In this document: positions 9,087-17,888 of the stretch, piece after piece
Layout of the letters: every line of letters starts with the position of its first letter
Position numbering within the stretch: the stretch's first letter is position 1
Program-made: the position numbers and the translations under genes
The notes under the pieces: generated by a model
Databases searched by the model: none
The model's input: only the letters and a program-made list of their open reading frames with translations
Told to the model about the DNA's origin: nothing
Assembly: GCA_947627655.1 (NCBI GenBank)
Contig: CANQWW010000003.1
Span: forward strand, 1 to 46,543
From: an uncultured Acinetobacter sp.
GTDB taxonomy: Bacteria > Pseudomonadota > Gammaproteobacteria > Pseudomonadales > Moraxellaceae
DNA: 46,543 nucleotides
Reading direction: 5' to 3'

Positions 9087-9404
9087 AAAGGAGCCTCGGC
9101 TCACTGCTGCCCACAATTTTAACTAGGTTTGTATGAAGCAATAAAAAACAAGATACCAACTTAAATATATGAAGTTTATTAATCTTTATAATTAAGTACT
9201 ATATAGCCTCATCTTTTCTTTAAAAGTTTAAATGGGTTTGTGTAGGCAGAACCCTACTTTGGAAAGACCCAAAGTAGGCAAAAGTCTCTTATTACCCATA
9301 CACGACATCCTGTCGTGATGGGTAATGTGTGGCATCCCTGCCACACGCGCGTAGCTTAAACCGAATCACTTCAACTCTGGGGCAGCAGTGACTTCGGCTC
9401 CTTT
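9087..9404. repeat. Intergenic element bounded by 25-26-bp inverted repeats
   Basis: The left arm at 9087-9112 begins AAAGGAGCC and ends TCACTGCTGCCC. The right arm at 9380-9404 reads GGGCAGCAGTGA then GGCTCCTTT, the reverse complement apart from a few central bases. The roughly 320-bp segment is non-coding, and its right half holds three tight hairpins. The structure suggests a dispersed Acinetobacter repeat or a small non-autonomous mobile element rather than a gene. No clear target-site duplication was identified. It sits in the space where the ypfJ transcript would end. Confidence 0.7.
9253..9346. repeat. Cluster of three tandem perfect hairpins
   Basis: Hairpin 1 pairs CCTACTTTGG with CCAAAGTAGG (9253-9278, 6-base loop). 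Hairpin 2 pairs ATTACCCAT with ATGGGTAAT, then CACGACA with TGTCGTG after one bulged A (9291-9326, loop TCC). Hairpin 3 pairs GTGTGGCA with TGCCACAC (9327-9346, loop TCCC) and abuts hairpin 2 directly. None is followed by a T run, so they are not ordinary terminators. Confidence 0.85.
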
Positions 9405-9450
9405 GCGATTCCTTAACTTATCCCTATATAGACTTCATACCTTAGAGGTA

Positions 9451-10359
9451 TTAAATAGGTCGATTGAAAGTGTCACAATCAGCCATCTGACCAGATTTCA
9501 GGCCTGTATTAAACCACTGTACACGCTGTGCGCTGGTACCATGGGTAAAACTATCCGGTACTACACGACCTTGGGCTTTTTTCTGTAAATAGTCATCGCC
9601 AATTTTATGTGCTGCGTCCATGGCTTCCTGTACGTCACCTTGTTCCAGGAACTGGGTCCGCTCATGATTATGGTAGGCCCACACACCGGCCAGGCAATCT
9701 GCCTGCAATTCCTGACGTACCGATAACTGATTGCCCTGCACTTCACTGGCCTGTTGACGGGCTTGCTGCACCTGAGAAGAAATCCCCAGCAGGGTTTGAA
9801 TATGATGACCCACCTCATGCGCGACCACATAGGCCTGAGCAAAGTCGCCTGCCTGATCATGACGTGACAGTTCAGTACTGTTCTGCTCGCCCGTAATCCC
9901 CATCTGGGTACGCATATCTTTAAAGAAGGCAGTATCAATATAAACCTTCTGATCTGCTGGACAATAAAATGGCCCCATGGCTGATTGTGCTGTACCACAG
10001 CCTGAATCCACTACACCACTGAAGAGGACCAGCGTAGGTGCTGTGTAGGGCTGGTTAAGCTGGCTTTGAAAGACTTGTGACCAGGTGTCTTCGGTGTCGG
10101 CTAATACTGTGCCCACAAATTCCATGGCTTCTTGCTGCTCTGGTGTCGGATTATCCAGACCACGTGTTTCAGCAGCACCTGACATGCCGGAAGTGACCTG
10201 TTTGGTGGTCTGATAAGTCTGTTGTGGATCAAGTCCCAAAAACTTCCAGCCCACAAAAGCAACGATCAGTCCAACAATACTGATCCCGCCAACTTTCGCC
10301 CCAGCACCGCCACGGCGGTCTTCCACATTGCTACTCACACGACGACCTTTCCAGCGCAT
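9451..10359 (-). CDS. ypfJ: Neutral zinc metallopeptidase, YpfJ family
   Basis: A 302-aa protein with an N-terminal positively charged stretch, one membrane helix at about 23-43 (VGGISIVGLIVAFVGWKFLG), and an outside-facing putative peptidase domain. HEVGHH at 181-186 supplies the HExxH zinc motif, and QELQADCLAGVWA downstream offers a likely third ligand region. The N-terminal MRWKGRRxSxNVEDRRG is typical of the YpfJ/zinc metallopeptidase family. Its substrate is unknown. AAGGA lies about eight bases before the ATG. It follows yedI by 48 bp on the same strand and may share its transcript. Confidence 0.92.
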   Translation of the reverse strand: MRWKGRRVSSNVEDRRGGAGAKVGGISIVGLIVAFVGWKFLGLDPQQTYQTTKQVTSGMSGAAETRGLDNPTPEQQEAMEFVGTVLADTEDTWSQVFQSQLNQPYTAPTLVLFSGVVDSGCGTAQSAMGPFYCPADQKVYIDTAFFKDMRTQMGITGEQNSTELSRHDQAGDFAQAYVVAHEVGHHIQTLLGISSQVQQARQQASEVQGNQLSVRQELQADCLAGVWAYHNHERTQFLEQGDVQEAMDAAHKIGDDYLQKKAQGRVVPDSFTHGTSAQRVQWFNTGLKSGQMADCDTFNRPI

Positions 10360-10407
10360 AGTTCATTTCCTTTAAATATATACAGCTTATTTTACTCATT
10401 TTTTCGC

Positions 10408-11334
10408 TTAAGCTTTGCTAGATTTTGGCCAGAACTTACCAATGAGTGCCACCACTATGACCACCAGAATTCCAGCCAAGATACCGACTGCAAAATTAAT
10501 CAGTACAGAGGTCAATGCACCGAAAATACTGCCCAGATTTGGAATTTCTTCTACATACGCGACGCTATCTTCAGTAAAGTGATGAATAAACGGAACTGCA
10601 TGGTTAATAATCCCACCACCGACCAGAAACATCGCCGCAGTACCAACCACCGATAGAATTTTCATCAGCATCGGAGCAAAAGCCAGCAAGCCCCGCCCCG
10701 CGCTTTGTTTAACCCCAGATTCCTGCTGGGTTAAATACAGGCCGATATCATCAATTTTCACAATCAGGGCCACCAGACCATACACCCCAATTGTCATAAC
10801 AACAGCGATTAAACTCAGTACTGAAACTTTGGTCAGCATGGAAGCCGCAGCTACCGTACCCAGCGTAATCACAATAATTTCAGCGGAAAGGATAAAATCG
10901 GTCCGCACTGCGCCTTTAATTTTTTCATTTTCAAGCGTGATCAGATCGCTTTCAGTCCGGATCTTTTCCTCTACTGCGGCCTCCACTGTTTTGGCTTTTT
11001 TATGCTTCAAGCTATGAATAATTTTTTCTACACCTTCATAACTCAGAAATAAACCACCCACTACCAGCAAAGGATTAATCAGCCAGGGCGCCACAAAGCT
11101 GATCAGTAAAGCCAGAGGAACCAGAATCAGCTTGTTGACGAATGAACCTTTGGCCACTTTCCAGACCACAGGTAATTCCCGGTCGGCGTTCACACCACTG
11201 ACCTGCTGGGCATTCAAGGCCAAATCATCGCCCAACACACCCGCCGTTTTCTTGGCAGCGACTTTGCTCATGACAGAAATATCGTCGAGTACCGTTGCGA
11301 TATCATCCAAAAGTAATAATAAACTGCTCGCCAT
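10408..11334 (-). CDS. yedI: DUF808 inner-membrane protein YedI
   Basis: A 308-aa membrane protein of the DUF808/YedI family, beginning [19 protein letters not shown]. It keeps the family motif [20 protein letters not shown] and has several membrane helices (about 80-105, 155-175, 178-195, 225-250 and 280-302). Biochemical function is unknown in the family. It is upstream of ypfJ with a 48-bp gap and divergent from trpS. Confidence 0.9.
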   Translation of the reverse strand: MASSLLLLLDDIATVLDDISVMSKVAAKKTAGVLGDDLALNAQQVSGVNADRELPVVWKVAKGSFVNKLILVPLALLISFVAPWLINPLLVVGGLFLSYEGVEKIIHSLKHKKAKTVEAAVEEKIRTESDLITLENEKIKGAVRTDFILSAEIIVITLGTVAAASMLTKVSVLSLIAVVMTIGVYGLVALIVKIDDIGLYLTQQESGVKQSAGRGLLAFAPMLMKILSVVGTAAMFLVGGGIINHAVPFIHHFTEDSVAYVEEIPNLGSIFGALTSVLINFAVGILAGILVVIVVALIGKFWPKSSKA

Positions 11335-11442
11335 TCTTATTCTTCCTTGGATCTTTTAAAATATTCTAATCAAAAAAAATCCGCGAGATTGTATTTACTT
11401 CATTAATTTTCCCAGATTTTTTAAGCTGAGGATTTATTCTGG

Positions 11443-11472
11443 CTGACATTCAAAAACAGAATGCCGTACAAT
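11443..11472 (+). promoter_or_regulatory. Sigma-70 promoter candidate of trpS
   Basis: CTGACA and TACAAT, each five of six consensus bases, are separated by 18 bp. This predicts a start near 11479 and a leader of about 45 nt before the trpS ATG. Confidence 0.65.
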
Positions 11473-11524
11473 GTTGCGATCCTAAAAAATTGAATGTAGT
11501 ACGACTACTGTTTTGGAATAGATA

Positions 11525-12538
11525 ATGAGTAATCAAGATAATCGCCCAGTAATCTTGACTGGCGACCGTCCTACCGGACAACTTCACCTCGGTCACTTTG
11601 TTGGTTCTTTGCGTTCTCGCGTGGGTTTACAAGATTCTCACCATCAACACCTTCTGCTCGCTGATGCACAAGCGCTCACCGATAATGCAGATAACTTCGA
11701 AAAAGTACGTCGTAATATTATTGAAGTGGCTACTGACTATCTGGCAGTCGGTATTGATCCAACCAAAACTACAATTTGTGTACAGTCTTGCCTGCCTGCC
11801 TTAAATGAGCTGACCATGCTGTATCTGAACTTCGTGACGGTTTCTCGTCTGGAACGCAATCCAACGATTAAATCTGAAATTCAGATGCGCGGTTTTGAGC
11901 GTGATATTCCAGCAGGTTTCTTGTGCTATCCAGTTGCACAAGCAGCAGACATTACCGCCTTTAAAGCCACTGTGGTGCCTGTCGGTGAAGATCAGATTCC
12001 AATGATCGAACAGACCAATGAAATCGTGCGTCGTCTGAACCGTCAGGTCGGTCGTGAACTGCTGCCAGAATGTAAAGCACTGCTTTCAAATGTTGGCCGT
12101 TTGCCAGGCTTTGATGGTAAAGCGAAAATGTCCAAATCTCTGGGTAATACGATTGTGCTGGATGCCTCGGACAAAGACATCAAAAAAGCGGTTAACGCGA
12201 TGTATACCGACCCGAATCACCTGCGTATCGAAGATCCAGGTCAGGTAGAAGGCAACGTGGTATTTACCTATCTGGATGCTTTTGACCCAAATAAAGAAGA
12301 GCTGGAAGAATTAAAAGCTCACTATCGCCGGGGTGGCCTAGGTGATGGTACGGTGAAAAAACGTCTGGACGGTATTCTGAAGGAACTGATCGGTCCAATC
12401 CGTGAACGTCGTATGGAATTGGCTAAAGATCCAGATTACATTATGGATGTGCTGAAAACCGGTACAGACCAATGCCGCGATATTACCCAAGCCACTTTAG
12501 ATGAAGTAAAAACCGCTTTGGGTGTATTCCGTTTCTAA
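11525..12538 (+). CDS. trpS: Tryptophanyl-tRNA synthetase
   Basis: Charges tRNA-Trp with tryptophan. The 337-aa length is usual for this class I enzyme. The HIGH-type motif is HLGH at 21-24 after GDRPTGQL, and the KMSKS loop is KMSKS at 201-205 in DGKAKMSKSLGN. No Shine-Dalgarno better than AGAT is seen before the ATG at 11525, but the N-terminus aligns with the family from RPVILTGDRPTG onward. It appears monocistronic, with a promoter candidate upstream and a terminator downstream. Confidence 0.97.
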   Translation: MSNQDNRPVILTGDRPTGQLHLGHFVGSLRSRVGLQDSHHQHLLLADAQALTDNADNFEKVRRNIIEVATDYLAVGIDPTKTTICVQSCLPALNELTMLYLNFVTVSRLERNPTIKSEIQMRGFERDIPAGFLCYPVAQAADITAFKATVVPVGEDQIPMIEQTNEIVRRLNRQVGRELLPECKALLSNVGRLPGFDGKAKMSKSLGNTIVLDASDKDIKKAVNAMYTDPNHLRIEDPGQVEGNVVFTYLDAFDPNKEELEELKAHYRRGGLGDGTVKKRLDGILKELIGPIRERRMELAKDPDYIMDVLKTGTDQCRDITQATLDEVKTALGVFRF

Positions 12539-12560
12539 ATAATTTTCCACTCCAAATGCT

Positions 12561-12588
12561 AAAAAGCCCTTCTTGTAAGGGCTTTTTT
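12561..12588 (+). terminator. Rho-independent terminator of trpS
   Basis: The stem AAAAAGCCCTT / AAGGGCTTTTT has a CTTGT loop and ends in T residues, 22 bases after the trpS stop. Confidence 0.95.
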
Positions 12589-12639
12589 TATCGCTTTTCT
12601 ACACAGTCTATCCATATAGGGCAATGTGTTTCACACGAA

Positions 12640-12818
12640 TATCAAAAAACTTACTTTATTTAACAGCTTTTAACACGTTTACTCATGTAATCCAGGTTCA
12701 GACATTTTATGATGATTACATATTCAGGAAACAGCAAGAAACATTCTCCACAGTTTCATTTGCAACAAGTTTTTCCTTTTTCTACGCAATGACCACCCCA
12801 ATCATTGCGTTTTTTTTG
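12640..12818 (+). ncRNA. Candidate small RNA downstream of trpS (Aar-like)
   Basis: Between the trpS terminator and the convergent lysS terminator lies a second strong plus-strand terminator (12783-12818) that no ORF explains, implying an independent short transcript. In A. baylyi an Hfq-dependent sRNA, Aar, was reported downstream of trpS (between trpS and sucD) and linked to amino-acid metabolism. The position matches, although here lysS rather than sucD is the next gene. The 5' end given is approximate: it assumes a length near 180 nt and no clear promoter was found. The 89-aa ORF at 12624-12893 runs through the terminator and is not convincing. Confidence 0.55.
12783..12818 (+). terminator. 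Strong terminator of the trpS-downstream sRNA candidate
   Basis: The stem ACGCAATGA / TCATTGCGT encloses a 9-base loop (CCACCCCAA) and is followed by eight T. It is separate from, and about 220 bases beyond, the trpS terminator. Confidence 0.9.
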
Positions 12819-12908
12819 TCTATAATTTTTGTCAATCATCGTAGTCTCGCTGTTCCAACTCTCGCTATTCCTATAACCATGCCCTGCAAGTGAATAATGA
12901 CTACCGAT

Positions 12909-12940
12909 AAAAAAACCCGCATCATGTGCGGGTTTTTTTT
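12909..12940 (-). terminator. Terminator of lysS (bidirectional)
   Basis: The stem AAACCCGCA / TGCGGGTTT has a TCATG loop and A/T runs on both sides. It lies just after the lysS stop and can act in both directions. Confidence 0.92.
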
Positions 12941-12950
12941 ATACTGCTAC

Positions 12951-14480
12951 TTAAGCGTGTTTATGACGCATATGCGGGAACAGGATAACATCGCGAATAC
13001 TTGGCGCATTGGCAAAGATCATCACCAGACGGTCAATACCGATACCCTCACCTGCTGTTGGCGGTAAGCCGTATTCAAGTGCTTCAATGAAGTCGGCATC
13101 GTAATGCATTGCTTCATCATCGCCCGCGTCTTTTTCAGCCACCTGTGCCTGGAAGCGCTCAGCCTGATCAATTGGGTCATTCAATTCCGAGAAGCCATTC
13201 GCCAGCTCACGACCACCGATAAAGAATTCGAAACGGTCAGTGATGTGTGGATTGTCATCATTACGACGCGCCAATGGAGAGGTTTCTGCTGGATATTCAG
13301 TAATGAAAGTTGGCTGACGCAGTTTGGTTTCAACCGTTTCTTCAAACACGATGGTTTGCAGTTTGCCCAGACCAAAACCTGGCTTCACCTGTTCTTTCAG
13401 CTCGTCCTGAACATATTTCGCCAAGAACTCACGGTCGTTGACATTTTCTGGTGTGAACTGCGGGTTGTGCTCAAGAATGGCATCAAACATTGAAATTTTC
13501 TTGAATGGACCTTTGAAGCTAAACACTTCTTCGCCATAAGGCACATCCGTTGTACCGAGAATATCCAATGCCAGTTTTTCCAGCATTTGCTCAGTCAGTT
13601 CCATCAGGTCTTTATAGTCTGCATAAGCCTGGTAGAACTCGATCATGGTGAATTCTGGGTTATGACGCGTTGACACACCTTCGTTACGGAAGTTACGGTT
13701 AATTTCGAACACACGCTCAAAACCACCCACCACTAGACGCTTCAGATAAAGCTCAGGTGCAATACGCAAGAACAATGGCATATCCAAAGCATTATGATGC
13801 GTTTCAAATGGACGCGCAGAAGCACCACCTGGAATCACATGCATCATTGGAGTTTCCACTTCCATATAACGTTTTTCAGTCAGGAAGGTACGGATACCCG
13901 CCACAACCTTGGCACGAATTTCAAAGGTCTTACGAGTTTCTTCGTTAACGATCAGATCCAGGTAACGCTTACGATACTTCATTTCAGTATCGCTTAAACC
14001 ATGGAACTTGTCTGGAAGTGGACGTAGCGACTTGGTCAGTAATTCAAACTGTTCGATATGTACATATAGGTCACCTTTACCAGAACGACCGATATAGCCT
14101 TCAATGGCAATGATATCGCCCAGATCTAGACCTTTAATGCTGGCTAAGGTGTCCGCATCTAGCTCTTTACGTGGAACGTATAGCTGAATCCGACCAGTCA
14201 TATCCTGAATCACGATGAATGAGCCACGGTTCAGCATGACACGACCAGCAACTTTTACATATACCTTTTCGCCAGCTTCAATTTCTTCTTTTGCTTGCTC
14301 AGCGAACTGGTCTTGAAGATCCTGCGCATAGTGTTCACGCTTAAAGGTATTTGGCCATGGGCTATTACCGGTTTCCTTAGCGTGTTCTTCAATCTGCTTT
14401 AACTTGGCATGACGCTGTGCAATTAAATCGTTTTCGGAAATGTGTTGTTCAGAAGTCGATTGAGCGTTAGTTTGCGTCAT
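12951..14480 (-). CDS. lysS: Lysyl-tRNA synthetase, class II
   Basis: Charges tRNA-Lys. The 509-aa product has an N-terminal OB-fold anticodon-binding domain (about 60-165, [20 protein letters not shown]) and a class II catalytic core. Motif 2 is [20 protein letters not shown] and motif 3 is GIGIDRLVM. The track ORF starts at 14525, but MTQTNAQS at 14480 is preferred because GAGG lies upstream at suitable spacing and the extra 15 residues are not family-like. It is convergent with trpS and appears monocistronic. Confidence 0.96.
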   Translation of the reverse strand: MTQTNAQSTSEQHISENDLIAQRHAKLKQIEEHAKETGNSPWPNTFKREHYAQDLQDQFAEQAKEEIEAGEKVYVKVAGRVMLNRGSFIVIQDMTGRIQLYVPRKELDADTLASIKGLDLGDIIAIEGYIGRSGKGDLYVHIEQFELLTKSLRPLPDKFHGLSDTEMKYRKRYLDLIVNEETRKTFEIRAKVVAGIRTFLTEKRYMEVETPMMHVIPGGASARPFETHHNALDMPLFLRIAPELYLKRLVVGGFERVFEINRNFRNEGVSTRHNPEFTMIEFYQAYADYKDLMELTEQMLEKLALDILGTTDVPYGEEVFSFKGPFKKISMFDAILEHNPQFTPENVNDREFLAKYVQDELKEQVKPGFGLGKLQTIVFEETVETKLRQPTFITEYPAETSPLARRNDDNPHITDRFEFFIGGRELANGFSELNDPIDQAERFQAQVAEKDAGDDEAMHYDADFIEALEYGLPPTAGEGIGIDRLVMIFANAPSIRDVILFPHMRHKHA

Positions 14481-14855
14481 CTCTGCCTCGAATAAGATAA
14501 GTAAAAAAATGGAAGGTGCATACAATAGCAGATTTTGTAGTTAAATCGTAGCATCAACCCTCATCTGGATTATCTTTTCTGTTCAAATTGTTTTGGCACA
14601 GAAAAAAAGCCTGTGCGCTTGCGCCTGAATGTAAGCAAAGCTGATTTTTTAATGAGAAATTAATTGAACATTTATTAAAAAAATAACGTTTTAATATCAA
14701 ATCTTTTACAGAACTGAAGCCGGTCTTTAACTAAGGTCGAATGACACCCAATCTGTTAGACCAAATGCTAACTTCTTTTCACTTTAAGAAGCTCTACAAT
14801 GCAAGTCGACGCAAATGATTGCGAGACCATAAAACAACTGAAACGAAAGGTCATA
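14481..14855. other. Divergent intergenic region lysS-yqiA
   Basis: About 375 bases between two divergent genes, AT-rich and without a credible ORF. The track places a longer yqiA start at 14799 inside it, which is not preferred. It should hold both promoters, but none could be assigned confidently. Confidence 0.5.
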
Positions 14856-15353
14856 ATGAGCCAATGCACTGCAAAAATCCTATATCTCCATGGACTTGAT
14901 TCTTCCAAAGAGTCAGCCAAGTTCCATGCCATCAATGCAACAAATAAATTTTGTATTGATGTGGATTATCGCAACCTCAATTATGCAACCATGGCCGAGT
15001 TTTATAATGAAATAATTGAAAAAATCCAGCCTGATATTCTGGTTGGACATTGTCTGGGCGGCTATTGGGCACTTAAGCTGTCACAACAGCACCATATTCC
15101 CTGTGTCGTGGCGAACCCGAACCTGGCACCTACTTTCCGTGATGATTACTCACCAATCTGTGATGCGGATTTGCAGCACGATATTCCACAGATGGCGTAT
15201 ATTGAACTCGGTGATGAAATCATGGATATTCATGCCATCCAGTCACAGCTAGAAGACTATATTCAGATTGAAACCTTACATGGCGGCCATCATCGTCTGG
15301 AGTGTCCAGAGCGGCTGAATCCGTTGATTCTGCAGATTGAGCAACTGCTGTAA
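14856..15353 (+). CDS. yqiA: YqiA-family alpha/beta hydrolase with Cys at the nucleophile position
   Basis: A 165-aa small alpha/beta hydrolase resembling E. coli YqiA, an esterase. It shares ILYLHGLDSS at the N-terminus, a nucleophile elbow followed by LGGYWA, the acid region LGDEIMD and the His region GGHHRL. The elbow reads GHCLGG (64-69), so Cys66 (codon TGT) stands where YqiA has Ser. That is unusual for the family and could change or abolish esterase activity. The start at 14856 has AAAGG about six bases upstream; the longer ORF from 14799 adds 19 residues without family resemblance. Confidence 0.85.
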   Translation: MSQCTAKILYLHGLDSSKESAKFHAINATNKFCIDVDYRNLNYATMAEFYNEIIEKIQPDILVGHCLGGYWALKLSQQHHIPCVVANPNLAPTFRDDYSPICDADLQHDIPQMAYIELGDEIMDIHAIQSQLEDYIQIETLHGGHHRLECPERLNPLILQIEQLL

Positions 15354-15379
15354 AATGATAGAAATAAAATCCTGATATT

Positions 15380-15407
15380 AAAAAAGCCTCACACTGTGAG
15401 GCTTTTT
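15380..15407. terminator. Bidirectional terminator between yqiA and apt
   Basis: AAAAAGCCTCAC / GTGAGGCTTTTT form a 12-bp stem with an ACT loop between the convergent genes, with A and T runs suited to either direction. Confidence 0.93.
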
Positions 15408-15418
15408 AGTAGGAGCAA

Positions 15419-15961
15419 TTAAGCTGCATCCGCTTCTGGCTTAGATTTATCATCCAATACCGACCAGACATTCAAGCCTAAGTCGCCATGCAAATCTGGT
15501 AGATCCAGAAAAATGCTGGCTCCTAATACCTGATGATGACATTTTTGCGCCAGCTGATTCACTGCTTTCAGGGTACCCCCTGTTGCCAACACATCATCTA
15601 CAATAATGACTTTTTGTGCAGCAATTTCAGCCGACATTTCCAGACGGTCCAGTCCGTACTCCAGACTGTAGCCCACACCGACTACTGGTGGCGGTAATTT
15701 GCCTGCTTTACGAACTAAAATTAAACCCTTGCCCAAACGCTGTGCCAATAGGCTAGCCAAAACAAAGCCACGTGCTTCAACAGCAATAAAGCTGTCTACT
15801 TCTGCCAGTTTTTCCGCAGGAATACTCGCGATCAAGGCATCGGTTAATGGACCAATGTTATTCATAAAAAGTGGAGTCAGGTCAAAGAAACAGATTCCTG
15901 GCTTTGGAAAATCTTGGACAGTACGAATGTGAGACCACAACGAAGTAGACATATTGCTCAT
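15419..15961 (-). CDS. apt: Adenine phosphoribosyltransferase
   Basis: Salvages adenine to AMP using PRPP. The 180-aa protein has the PRPP-binding signature VIIVDDVLATGGT and the N-terminal DFPKPGICFFDLTPLF typical of Apt. VEARGFVLAS and the flexible loop RKAGKLPPP are also conserved. Two starts are possible, at 15961 or three codons in (MSTSLWSHIR); neither has a strong Shine-Dalgarno. The gene is monocistronic and shares a terminator with yqiA. Confidence 0.96.
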   Translation of the reverse strand: MSNMSTSLWSHIRTVQDFPKPGICFFDLTPLFMNNIGPLTDALIASIPAEKLAEVDSFIAVEARGFVLASLLAQRLGKGLILVRKAGKLPPPVVGVGYSLEYGLDRLEMSAEIAAQKVIIVDDVLATGGTLKAVNQLAQKCHHQVLGASIFLDLPDLHGDLGLNVWSVLDDKSKPEADAA

Positions 15962-16453
15962 GGGAGATCATTAAAAAAGAAAAAGGAACCGCCAAATTTT
16001 AAACTGAATTGAAGCTAAAGAACAGGAAGAATTGCTCAATATTAAAGCAATACAGATTTCAATGCCTTATTATCTATTTTTAATTCAGTGGTTTAAAAAC
16101 ATTTTCTAGTTAAATAATTTTCTCCAGCAATTCACGCCATTTGATAATAAATGACAAAAGATGCTGCATGCCTGATATCTGCCTAAAAAATCCGATATTT
16201 GAATAGCGCTGCAAGATCATTGAGTTTAAGACGGTTCCTGATTGCTTAAAACTAGGGAATATCTGATATTTTTTGTCCCTTATCGCTATTCTGCTTTTAA
16301 TTTTGCTGAATAAACTGATAGGCACTTTACTTTAGGGCAGGAACTGCGTAAAAATTTACTCAAATATGTCCGCGTAAAATGCCATATTATTAGAGTCTTG
16401 CCTGTTTAGGTTTTTTGAGCCAGTGCGAATATTTTCTGGTTTTGGAGAGTTAC
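15962..16453. other. Divergent intergenic region apt-rubA
   Basis: About 490 AT-rich bases. The 71-aa minus ORF at 16110-16325 starts with GTG, has no ribosome-binding site and no family-like features, so it is not called. The rubA operon promoter should lie in the last 100 bases (TATTAT at 16385-16390 is a possible -10 without a good -35). Confidence 0.5.
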
Positions 16454-16618
16454 ATGAAAAAATATCAATGCATCGTTTGTGGATGGATTTACGACGAAGC
16501 GGAAGGCTGGCCTCAGGACGGTATTGTTCCAGGTACCAAATGGGAAGATATTCCTGATGACTGGACCTGCCCGGACTGTGGCGTTTCTAAAGTAGATTTT
16601 GAAATGATCGAAATCTGA
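16454..16618 (+). CDS. rubA: Rubredoxin
   Basis: A 54-aa one-iron electron carrier. Iron is held by four Cys seen as C6 and C9 (CIVC) and C39 and C42 (CPDC). [14 protein letters not shown] and the W before CPDC are typical. In Acinetobacter it passes electrons from rubredoxin reductase to the alkane hydroxylase AlkM, and rubA and rubB are known to be needed for alkane growth in A. baylyi. The ATG at 16454 follows TTTGGAGAG at good spacing; the track ORF starting at 16415 is a longer in-frame read. It is first gene of the rubA-rubB-estB-oxyR cluster. Confidence 0.97.
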   Translation: MKKYQCIVCGWIYDEAEGWPQDGIVPGTKWEDIPDDWTCPDCGVSKVDFEMIEI

Positions 16619-16631
16619 TTTTGACCAGTCA

Positions 16632-16657
16632 AAGGCCATGTTGAATGGTCTTTTTTT
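16632..16657 (+). terminator. Terminator-like hairpin between rubA and rubB
   Basis: AAGGCCAT / ATGGTCTT pair over 8 bp (one G-T pair) with a GTTGA loop, followed directly by a T run. It lies between two genes of one operon, so it probably acts as a leaky terminator that lowers rubB relative to rubA. Confidence 0.75.
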
Positions 16658-16696
16658 ATGCCTTTAACACACCCTATAACAAGCATGGAGTTGAAT

Positions 16697-17875
16697 ATGC
16701 ATCCTATCGTCATCATTGGTTCAGGTATGGCAGGCTATGCTGTCGCACGCGAGTTCCGCAAGCTTAACCCAGACCACGAACTGGTCATGATTTGCGCGGA
16801 TGATGCCACCAATTACGCCAAGCCTACGCTTTCCAATGCTTTAGTTGGCAATAAGGCACCTGAACATATCGCGCTCGGTGATGCAGCCAAAATGGCCACA
16901 CAACTGAACATGCGGATAGAAACGCATACCTGGGTCAAAGCAATTGATGCAGCAGCGCATGAACTCACCCTGATCAAAGACCAGTCAGCACAAAAACAGG
17001 CCTATTCAAAACTGATTCTGGCGGTCGGGGCCAACCCGATTCGTCTGGCGATTGCCGGCGATGGCAGTGATGACATTCATGTGGTGAATAACCTGACCGA
17101 TTATAAAGCGTTTCGTGCCAGCTTAGAAAATCGTCAGGACAAACGTGTGGTGATTTTAGGTGCCGGTCTGATTGGTTGTGAATTTGCCAATGACCTGCAA
17201 CATACTGAACATCAGGTGACCGTGATTGATCTGGCGCCTTATCCGCTGGTGCGCTTGTTGCCCGAGCATGTGGCTCAGGTTTTTCAGGAAAAGCTAGAAC
17301 AGGCAGGAATCAATTTTGTTCTGGGCACGACCGTCGAAAAAATTTCTAAAGTCGCAAATGGCGACTATCTGGTCACTTTGGCCAATGGTCAAACGGTCAT
17401 AGCCGATGTGGTGCTTTCAGCAATTGGCCTGCAACCGAATGCCGCTGTCGCTAAAGAAGCTGGCATTCAGGCAGCGCGTGGTATCTTGACCAATACCCAG
17501 CTGGAAACCAATCTGACAGATATTTTTGCGGTCGGTGACTGTGCAGAAGTGAATGGTACGTTGCTGCCCTACGTGATGCCAATCATGCAGCAGGCACGCG
17601 CGCTGGCCAAAACCTTAAATGGTGAAACCACACCTGTGCATTATCCGGCTATGCCTGTTGCAGTAAAAACACCAGCTGCACCGCTGACCGTTTTACCTGC
17701 ACCGCTGGATGTGGAAGTGAACTGGGAAACAGAAGAACTGGAAGATGGTATGCTGGCCAAAGCCATCGATGCAGACGGTACTCTGCGTGGTTTCGTGCTT
17801 TTGGGTGCAACCGCAGCCAAACAGCGTCTTGCTTTGACCAAGCAGGTTCCTGACTTGATTCCTGTAGCCATTTAA
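16697..17875 (+). CDS. rubB: Rubredoxin-NAD(+) reductase
   Basis: A 392-aa FAD flavoprotein that transfers electrons from NADH to rubredoxin. The first dinucleotide fold is IVIIGSGMAGYAVAREFRK near the N-terminus, the NADH-binding fold is VVILGAGLIGCEFAND in the middle, and IFAVGDCAE is the late FAD motif. The start at 16697 (MHPIVIIGSG) is chosen because GGAG lies eight bases upstream and the ORF from 16658 adds an unrelated stretch. It is the second gene of the cluster, 78 bp after rubA. Confidence 0.96.
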   Translation: MHPIVIIGSGMAGYAVAREFRKLNPDHELVMICADDATNYAKPTLSNALVGNKAPEHIALGDAAKMATQLNMRIETHTWVKAIDAAAHELTLIKDQSAQKQAYSKLILAVGANPIRLAIAGDGSDDIHVVNNLTDYKAFRASLENRQDKRVVILGAGLIGCEFANDLQHTEHQVTVIDLAPYPLVRLLPEHVAQVFQEKLEQAGINFVLGTTVEKISKVANGDYLVTLANGQTVIADVVLSAIGLQPNAAVAKEAGIQAARGILTNTQLETNLTDIFAVGDCAEVNGTLLPYVMPIMQQARALAKTLNGETTPVHYPAMPVAVKTPAAPLTVLPAPLDVEVNWETEELEDGMLAKAIDADGTLRGFVLLGATAAKQRLALTKQVPDLIPVAI

Positions 17876-17888
17876 GGTTTAAATACCA

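Noticed and set aside
9253-9346. CRISPR array or attenuator
   Set aside because: The three hairpins have different sequences, no regular spacers and no T runs, so neither fits.
9388-9588. 66-aa plus ORF over the end of ypfJ
   Set aside because: It begins in the inverted-repeat element and overlaps ypfJ antisense; a shadow.
12624-12893. 89-aa ORF between trpS and lysS
   Set aside because: It runs straight through a strong terminator hairpin and T run, starts without a ribosome-binding site, and has no protein-like features. The region fits an sRNA better.
16110-16325. 71-aa minus-strand ORF between apt and rubA
   Set aside because: GTG start, no Shine-Dalgarno sequence, AT-rich spacer and no recognisable motif.
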